Notes under the pieces: model-generated
Told to the model about the DNA's origin: nothing
Databases searched by the model: none
What the model saw: only the letters and a program-made list of their open reading frames with translations
In this document: positions 7,788-13,076 of the stretch, piece by piece
Layout: every line of letters begins with the position of its first letter
How positions within the stretch are numbered: the stretch's first letter is position 1
From: Ochromonadaceae sp. CCMP2298
Taxonomy: Eukaryota; Sar; Synurophyceae; Ochromonadales; Ochromonadaceae
Direction: 5' to 3'
DNA: 13,076 nucleotides
NCBI GenBank assembly: GCA_026770595.1
Contig: MU634343.1
Coordinates: 1-13,076 of the forward strand
Program-made: the position numbers and the translations under genes

Positions 7788-7791
7788 ATGT
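7788..7791 (+). repeat. Left target-site duplication ATGT
   Basis: ATGT directly abuts the left terminal inverted repeat and matches ATGT 12812-12815 abutting the right one, both in the same orientation, as a target duplication requires. Confidence 0.8.
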
Positions 7792-7836
7792 CCAGTACGT
7801 TTCACAAAGCGCCCGGGGTTGTCACAAAGTGCCCGG
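7792..7836 (+). repeat. Left terminal inverted repeat (45 bp)
   Basis: The sequence starts CCAGTACGTTTCACAAAG and is composed of a short end block plus two direct copies of TCACAAAG(C/T)GCCCGG, spaced 18 bp apart. The doubled inner motif looks like a paired transposase-binding site. Confidence 0.9.
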
Positions 7837-7837
7837 G

Positions 7838-8805
7838 AAAAAAGTGCTTCAGGAGGCAGTGCAGATCCTCTATAGGGCCCTCAGAACGCCAGAACAGGTG
7901 AGTACTGGGGCAATTTGATCATTCATTATCGTTAATCACATCCTCGGCGTACCTTTTGATATCATTTGCACCCGATTCCGTCCAGATTCGGCGCAGAACC
8001 GGTGCGCACAGCGACGCGTGTGGAGAATCGAGGAGGTAAGATTCAGGGTCGGTAGGAATAGTCTCCGAGAGGTGTTGGCGGTAGACTTGGCGCACGATAT
8101 CATGTATTATGCTTACCTGGTCCTATCCTCGGCGGGGGTGGGGACGGGGGGCGACTAGGTTGGAGTGCTAGTGAGGCTCATTCGCACAACTCACTCTTGC
8201 CCACCCCCCAGCAGGATCCTTCACTGGAGAAGCCGCTGGGCGCTCTCGCACAGCGAATGGGCGACAACAGCGAGGCTGCTGGGGCAGCGGAGCATACCTG
8301 GGAGCTGGATTGCGTGGTGCAGGTGTATTGCGATAGGGGCGAGGTGATGGCCGGAGATGCCTTGGTCATGGTCCCGTGCGAGGACACAAATATGGCCGGG
8401 ACTCCGCCGCACGGTAAGCTCGACCCCCCCCTCCCCTCCGCCCTCTCTCTAGACTTACCTTGGCCCTCCCTTACCTGCGGATCAGACGACAAAACGGTCT
8501 ACGTCGGCAAGCCGCCTGGACCGCCTAAGATGCTGGATGCCAGCGAGATCCTTGGCCGGCTCAATCAGTGCAAGCAGGAGTGCCCCGTCGTGCGACACGG
8601 GGATGCAGTGCGGGCCCTGCTGCATTCAGAGACACACGGCATCTCGACGTCGCTCCGCCTGCACGCGAAGGCGCTCTCCGACAGGCCTTCTTGGCCGCTC
8701 ACGTACCTCGAGGCACGCGTCACCGTGGTGGGGGGAGGAGGGGAGACCACGAAGGCCGCGGTGCACATCCTCTTGCAGCAGCACGGGCTGCTGGCAACTG
8801 GATAG
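7838..8805 (+). CDS. Spliced accessory gene of the transposon, unknown function
   Basis: Proposed exons: about 7838-7897, 7997-8035, 8212-8413 and 8453 or 8486 to 8805. Donors are CAG|GTGAGT (7898), GAG|GTAAGA (8036) and ACG|GTAAGC (8414). Acceptors are GGCGCAG (7996), CCACCCCCCAG (8211), and CTCTCTCTAG (8452) or GGATCAG (8485). The first two introns are in phase 0, and both versions of the third keep frame. The last exon ends TAG 8803-8805. The protein includes WELDCVVQVYCDRGEVMAGD and, later, TVYVGKPPGPPKM and a C-terminal helix (TTKAAVHILLQQHGLLATG). No domain, signal peptide or catalytic motif is recognised. The first ATG in frame is at 8257, because exon 1 has no ATG and its frame runs back through the TIR. 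The true 5' end is therefore uncertain. Its place inside the TIRs, convergent with the transposase, suggests an accessory transposition or cargo protein. Confidence 0.5.
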
Positions 8806-9051
8806 GTGTGTGGGGGGCGGGAGAGGGGTGTTGGGGGGGTATTGGAAGGTGGTGTATAGGGGCCAGTGCTGCCAAATTTTATATTGCTGCCAGGCCACTG
8901 CCTGATCGTGGAGGCTGCGGAGGGGGGTTAGACGTGCAGCTTGCGGAGGTCATCCACGGGCGTGGGATACAATTTACAATGTACTATGTAGTATATGCAG
9001 TGCATATACTGTAAAATCTTTTGCCACGTGCACATTTGTTTAATTGTAATT
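8806..9051. other. Convergent intergenic spacer with a 21-bp palindrome
   Basis: This is the spacer between the stops of the two transposon genes. It is G-rich at 8806-8860 and AT-rich after 8960. It holds AGTATATGCA (8990-8999) and its exact inverse TGCATATACT (9001-9010) around a central G (9000), which may act as a 3'-end hairpin or a protein site. No gene is visible. Confidence 0.6.
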
Positions 9052-10998
9052 TTAATATGTTGAAATTGCAACATATATCTTCTTCTTTCTCGTCTGCCCC
9101 CCTTTCTTTTTCTCTTGTGTTCCCCTCTCATCTGCATCTGTTGCGTCTTGCAGCTGCTTATCTACTTCGATCATCCAGGATGGGCAAACAGGGTTTCGCT
9201 TCGACTTTCTAGCTAATGGAAGTGGTAAGGCACCCACAATCTTGAGCCCTGGGAGCGTCACAGGGGTTGCTGGAATCTGCTGCGCGGCTTGCTCAGGGGC
9301 GAAGGTGACTTTCTTCGCCGCAGCCCGCTTGCGTGCCGCCGGAGGGGTCTTCTGCCGAGCGCGTGGCTGCGCCGCATCCTTCTCTTTCACGCGCACACCG
9401 CCGCTCCTCCCATCTTCGAGGCCGTCTCTCGCTGCACCGCTGTCGTTCCACCCCGCGTCCTCGTCCACCTCTGGCGCGTCCTTAGTCTCTGCACAGCTGT
9501 GGGCTTGCTCCAAGTGGATCTTGCGCAGGAGGGTTAAGCAGGCTCCACAGAATGCGACTTTGCATTTCGCTTTTGGGCAGACCCACCAGTCTTGTCCAGG
9601 ACTGGGACTTGGATCTGCTAGCTGTGGATCTCCCTGTAGGCGGTTCAGGGCAATAATATTTTTAGCGTGTCCGCTGCAGGTTCTCGTTGAGGTCTTGTCC
9701 GTCTTTGCTGCTGCTCGCTCCCGCCTCCGTAGCTCTAGCTCCTCGGCATCTGCTCGCTTCTGTTCTTGAGCCTGCTCCCGTAGCTCCGCCCTCTGCATCT
9801 CCTGCCTGAGAATACCGCAGTTTTCCAGTATGGTTGCTCGCTGATGAATAAGCCCCCTCTCCTCCATGGCCTTGTTGCTCTTGGTGGCCGTACCAGCTGG
9901 GCCGAGCAGATCGCCTAACCGCGCCTCCATGACAGCATCTGAAATCGTTGCTCCCTCCAGCTTATCAGAGTGCTCCAGGCCGAACCGCGCAAATTCAAAG
10001 CAGGCTTTGCGAACACGCTGGAAGTCAGGACCCGGGAGAGCAGCGATAGTGGGGCAGTTGGTCAGGATTTTGTCCACGTCTGGCGGAAAGCCGACGCCCG
10101 CCTGATCCCAGCCGTGACTAACATGGGACATGGTGTAGGCTTGGCTCACTATCCAGGAGAGCGTTAGAAAGTATTTTTCGTATAGGCGCCGGCTGGCTGG
10201 GTCGATAGGCGTGATGAGCTGCATCACCTGCTGCATGTAGGCCGGTCTCTGCAGCGCATCCTGGTCCAGGTGGCGGAACATGTTTCCGGATAAAAACTGG
10301 TGAAAGATCATGAATCCCTTCATCACGTCGGCGGGCTGAGTCGTCTTGCTGCAGGCTGCTGCCAATTTCGCCGCCCGAATCGCTCGCTCGAGTGCCTCGT
10401 ACATGAGCCCGTGGGGTCCAGTCAGGCCTTTAATCTGATTCAGCTCGCCGTCCAACAGCAGCAGTGCCTGCCGAATGCCCTGCTCCACAGGCCCTGACCT
10501 CGCCTCCCTCGAACTCGCCCCGTCTGTCCCCGGCTCCCACCTCCTCACCTCTTCGTCCAGCGAAACGTCCATGGATTTGTCGGAGGCAGGTGAAGGAGGA
10601 GCACACGTTTCCATCGCAGTGTTTTGCACAGTATGCCGAGACCCCCCCCCTCCCTCCAGAATAACGACCTCTCCAACACCGGGCCCCATAGATCGTATAA
10701 CCGGATACGCGTCGTCCATCTCGTCCTCATCCGAAGTGGGTGGCGTGTGTTCGTACTCATCTGGGTCCAACTGCTCCCTCGCCGCCCGCCTAATTTTCGT
10801 TGCAGAGCGCTCGGCCCGAAGTTTGGCGTCGACCTCGCGGTCGACTCGATCTTGCTCGTCTTAGCTCAATAGGTTGTAGTCATCATTATAGGCGAAGATG
10901 AACTTGCGCTGCTCTCTGAACTTGATTGTAATGATTTGGAGGATGGTGGACTCGTTGGAGGCGAGGTTGTTGCTGCTTCCGCGCTCCGCCCCGCTGCC

Positions 10999-11189
10999 CG
11001 CAGTCCCGCCCGCAATTCCCATGCTGCCACCCGCTTTGCTGCTGCCGCTAGCTTCCGCAGTCCCGCCCGCCGTTCCCATGCTGCCCCCCCATTTGCTGCT
11101 GCCGCTGGCTCCCGCAGTCCCGCCCGCCGTTCCCATGCTACCCTCCCCTTTGCTGCTGCCGCTGGCTCCCGCAGTCCCGCCCGCCGGTG
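10999..11189 (-). repeat. 57-bp in-frame minisatellite in the transposase
   Basis: Units start at 10999, 11056 and 11113, with a partial copy at 11170-11189, at exactly 57-bp spacing and few mismatches. Each encodes 19 residues of the type GTAGASGSSKxGGSMGTAGG. The array lies between the D1 region and the premature TAA and probably forms a flexible linker. Confidence 0.9.
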
Positions 11190-12198
11190 CCACGTGGACA
11201 CGAGGCATGCCAATGGCAATGCGGGTATCGTCAACGAGGTCAAAAACTGCGCGGAGCATCATCCTAGCCTCGTCCTCATCGCTGCTGGCGTGATGAGTTC
11301 CATTGAGGATTAGGAAGCACTTGGGACCTCCCAGAACGTTGCCCTCGAGCAGTGTGATCGTCGCAGGCTTCACGTGCGATGCAGTACCGCTGAAAATGTG
11401 GTCCTTGATGTGCGAGAAGAGGGCCACCAGAAGTCCAGCTGCTCGCACCAGCGCAGTGTAGCTCACGCAGCGCCGCTTCTCCTCCGTCCCCACACTCGTG
11501 ACACTGCGGCTGAGTTCCGCCAGAGCCGCTACAGATCCAGGGCCAGTCATGAGCGTTTCGTCCTGGGACAGGCCCAGGAACGAAGTGCTCTTGTCCACGT
11601 TCATGATCAGAGACCGGCTGATGCTGCCCAGAAAGCGTGGGTCCCTCTCGAAGGCGGCGGGTCCGGCGCATTCTACCTCGGGTAGGGAAATCCCCGTCAT
11701 CGAGCAGAATAAAATCAGCATCACGGACGCCAGCGAAACAGGGTTGTAGCCATCCACCAGAGCACCTGCGCGCCGCTCGTTAGAGTGGGATTTCACCTTG
11801 ACCTTCTTGACCTCTGTTGCCTTTGCCAGTCGAGCAAGCGTCGAACCACTTGGCGGCTTCAGAGAGTGAGCAGAGGCAGCAGGATTGCGCTGCAGTACCT
11901 CCTCCCGGGCCTTCTCAGACACAAGATTGGCGAAGGAGTTCCCGACGGCCGCTGGGTCGTAACCCGGGATAATAACCGCGGCGGACTTCCTGACAGAGGG
12001 AACATAGGTTTTGGAGGCTCCTTCCAGGTCTCGGGTCAGCAGCACCTCCTTAATTTGCTGGACTCCTGCGTCGCTGATAATGCTCGGGTGGCCCCTTTTT
12101 GGTACGCGAAAATTCTCCAGTGGCCCAGTGCAGCTCTCCTCATCATTAACCTTCGCCCATCGCGCCAGTTTCTTGTGGCAGACCTTGGGCCAGTTTTT

Positions 12199-12247
12199 CT
12201 GGGCCACAGTTCAGGGGTGCTGCTTATCGATAATCACCCGGGCACAC
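12199..12247 (-). other. 49-nt intron near the transposase 5' end
   Basis: On the minus strand it runs from GTGTGC (12247) to GGCCCAG (12199), with a CTGAAC branch-like motif. It contains stops in all frames, including the TGA just before the downstream ORF. Removal joins ...RKRKE to KNWPK... in phase 0, linking ATG 12424 to the long ORF. The donor is not a strong consensus. Confidence 0.55.
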
Positions 12248-12456
12248 CTCTTTTCTCTTCCGCTCTCGATTTTCAGCATTAGCCTCCCTTCTTTGATTAG
12301 CGCCGATCTGTCGCTGGATGCGTTCGGGCAGGGAATCCAAGGCTACCACCGCAACTGGAGGCGCAGCTGGAGTCTTCGGAGCCCTCGGAACTGGCACCCG
12401 CTTCGTAACGACCGGAGGGAACATGACGCAAGAGAAAACACCTCAGCCATTTCCCG

Positions 12457-12497
12457 CACGATTTAATATAATGAGTCCCACGATTTAATATAATGAG
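12457..12497 (-). promoter_or_regulatory. Duplicated TATA-like element upstream of the transposase
   Basis: CACGATTTAATATAATGAG occurs at 12457-12475 and again at 12479-12497 (22-bp period). On the transposase strand it reads CTCATTATATTAAATCGTG and lies 33-73 bp before the ATG at 12424, a fitting core-promoter position. Confidence 0.55.
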
Positions 12498-12742
12498 CAG
12501 ATCCAGATCCAGCACGCATGCCTGATCATCCATCCTCACATCCAAAACTTTTGCTGAAATATTCGAAATTTCCCAGGCGTTTTGTTCAGACTAGGCGATT
12601 GGCGACAAGGAATTTCCACAACAATACTTGTACTGTATGTGCAAGCATCATATTTTTATACAATATTTGTCAATAAATTGCGTGAATCGGGAGTATAGGC
12701 ACTTGCCGTCGTGCTCGGTTTTATAGATTTAGGCGCTATTTG

Positions 12743-12762
12743 TCGCGTTTCCTCTATAAAAG
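12743..12762 (+). promoter_or_regulatory. Outward-facing TATA-box motif at the right end of the transposon
   Basis: TCGCGTTTCCTCTATAAAAG has a canonical TATAAAAG (12755-12762) about 55 bp before ATG 12817, pointing out of the element. The same block, minus one C, occurs in both 92-bp repeats (3332-3348 and 3657-3673). Confidence 0.5.
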
Positions 12763-12766
12763 TTGG

Positions 12767-12811
12767 CCGGGCACTTTGTGACAACCCCGGGCACTTTGTG
12801 AAACGTACTGG
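12767..12811 (-). repeat. Right terminal inverted repeat (45 bp)
   Basis: Reverse complement of 7792-7836 at 44 of 45 positions. It carries the same doubled TCACAAAGTGCCCGG motif on the minus strand and ends in CGTACTGG immediately before ATGT. Confidence 0.9.
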
Positions 12812-12815
12812 ATGT
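12812..12815 (+). repeat. Right target-site duplication ATGT
   Basis: Matches 7788-7791. One base (G, 12816) separates it from the ATG of the downstream ORF at 12817. Confidence 0.8.
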
Positions 12816-12816
12816 G

Positions 12817-13076
12817 ATGGATCCAAAGTTTGGGAATCCAAGAGGTCGGCGAAACGTGCAGTGTGGCAAAACACACCTCACGATCGCCAAATGGTGCACG
12901 TTGGTTCTGAGGTACCTTTGTGGCCACAACTCGGCACACACCGAACCAATGGTCGAAGTTGGCAGTGCTACCGATGCGCCCTACCCATGGGGCCCAGACA
13001 ACGTAGTGACGGGGCTGGCTGGCTTAGATCGGGAGAGGAAGATGTGGTTCGTCAACCAGATTCTCCAGCACGGCAA
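12817..13076 (+). CDS. Unidentified ORF, 5' complete, truncated by the window end
   Basis: ATG 12817 opens a frame of 86 codons plus two bases with no stop up to the window end. It starts MDPKFGNPRGRRNVQ, then CGKTHLTIAKWCTLVLRYLC, followed by HNSAHTEPMVEVGSATDAP and a charged helix (LDRERKMWFVNQIL). Composition looks coding, with Trp, Cys and His present and a balanced charge. No family is recognised, and the GKT triplet lacks a Walker A context. The transposon ends 5 bases upstream (12811). If the element and one TSD are removed, the frame left of the insertion (7673-7791) joins in register, so the original start could lie further upstream. Expression may now depend on the TATA-like motif inside the transposon end. 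Confidence 0.5.
   Translation, partial: MDPKFGNPRGRRNVQCGKTHLTIAKWCTLVLRYLCGHNSAHTEPMVEVGSATDAPYPWGPDNVVTGLAGLDRERKMWFVNQILQHG

Larger units (their letters stand above)
9052..12424 (-). pseudogene. Transposase of the 5-kb transposon (DDD-type, zinc finger), split by one in-frame TAA
   Basis: The start is ATG 12424 (MFPPVV), and removing intron 12199-12247 gives one frame to TAA 9052-9054, about 1,107 codons. The N-terminus is Pro/Ala-rich then basic (NRERKRKE), leading to a helical DNA-binding-like part (KNWPKVCHKKLARWAK). D1 is proposed in IMNVDKSTSFLG (Asp 11593-11595). The strands that follow (VSYTALVRAAGLLVALF) fit an RNase-H-like core. A Gly/Ser 19-residue repeat and an acidic stretch come next. 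D2 is proposed in ALLLLDGELNQIKG (10450-10452) and D3 in CSKTTQPADVMKGF (10327-10329), 40 residues apart. That resembles the DG and TxxQPxDV motifs of pogo/CENP-B-like DDE enzymes. A coiled coil (AEELELRRRERAAA) and a Cys/His cluster (CPKAKC, CGAC, HLEQAH) follow, then a basic tail. TAA 10861-10863 separates D1 from D2 and D3 within the same frame. The family assignment is inference, and D1-D2 spacing is unusually long (about 380). Confidence 0.65.
7792..12811. mobile_element. 5,020-bp DNA transposon with 45-bp TIRs and 4-bp TSD
   Basis: The element begins CCAGTACG and ends CGTACTGG. Its 45-bp terminal inverted repeats (7792-7836 and 12767-12811) differ at one base (7810 C, against T in the same register in the right copy). 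The flanking ATGT duplication is perfect. Inside are two convergent genes: a minus-strand transposase (12424 to 9052) and a plus-strand spliced gene of unknown role (ending 8805). The near-identity of the TIRs and intact TSD suggest recent insertion, although the transposase carries a premature stop. A 4-bp TSD is known in several DDE superfamilies, but ATGT with these termini does not match one I can name. Confidence 0.85.

Noticed and set aside
7679-7918. 79-codon plus-strand ORF as a gene
   Set aside because: It starts at TTG, crosses the transposon boundary and TIR, and ends inside a likely intron. Only its last part (to 7897) may be an exon.
885-10863. Non-standard genetic code as the main explanation of internal stops
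   Set aside because: Frameshifts near 2998, 5150 and 6340 and a lost catalytic Asp show real decay, and probable true ends use TAA, TAG and TGA. It is kept only as a testable alternative.
10999-11189. CRISPR-like array
   Set aside because: Units are contiguous 57-bp coding repeats without unique spacers.
10898-11313. Plus-strand ORFs opposite the minisatellite
   Set aside because: They are antisense shadows of the transposase repeat region, proline/alanine-rich low complexity.

Overview
The window looks like a gene-poor, mobile-element-rich stretch of a eukaryotic nuclear genome, probably a protist or alga. The species cannot be named from the sequence. GT-AG introns are visible (69 nt at 565-633, 49 nt at 12199-12247, several in 7898-8485). 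There are no ribosome-binding sites or operons, start codons lie in Kozak-like contexts, and the intergenic DNA is full of inverted repeats, minisatellites and transposon remains.

Left part (1-3707). A minus-strand gene (2258 to 252) has one continuous 646-codon frame once a 69-nt intron is removed. It encodes a zinc-finger N-terminus, then an HUH rolling-circle Rep nuclease, then an SF3 helicase: the CRESS-DNA Rep layout plus an extra N-terminal module. Three in-frame stops break it but no frameshift does. Divergently, a plus-strand Cys/His-rich protein gene (2641-3251) carries one frameshift. The divergent spacer holds a long inverted repeat and a tandem 30-bp repeat. Two identical 92-bp direct repeats follow.

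Middle part (3708-7787). There is a 13-bp minisatellite and about 1 kb without a recognisable gene. Next comes a broken IS630/Tc1-mariner-like transposase (about 4868-5843) with a stop, a frameshift, a lost catalytic Asp and an internal fold-back insertion. Then come a CTG/CTT-rich tract, a broken minus-strand gene (7073 to 6062) ending in a zinc-ribbon cluster, and two fold-back elements (7213-7433 and 7596-7675).

Right part (7788-13076). A 5,020-bp DNA transposon spans 7792-12811. It has 45-bp terminal inverted repeats (one mismatch) and a perfect 4-bp target duplication, ATGT. It carries a minus-strand transposase of about 1,100 codons (12424 to 9052) with a proposed DDD triad, a C-terminal zinc finger, one 49-nt intron, an in-frame 57-bp minisatellite and one premature TAA. 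A spliced plus-strand gene of unknown function (ends 8805) converges on it. The element sits one base before the ATG (12817) of an ORF that runs off the window, and a TATA-like box at its right end points at that ORF.

Taken together, this looks like layered insertions: a decayed Rep-type replicon or element, a decayed IS630-like copy, and a young, structurally complete transposon of a type I cannot assign to a known superfamily. Most premature stops fit C-to-T type changes.
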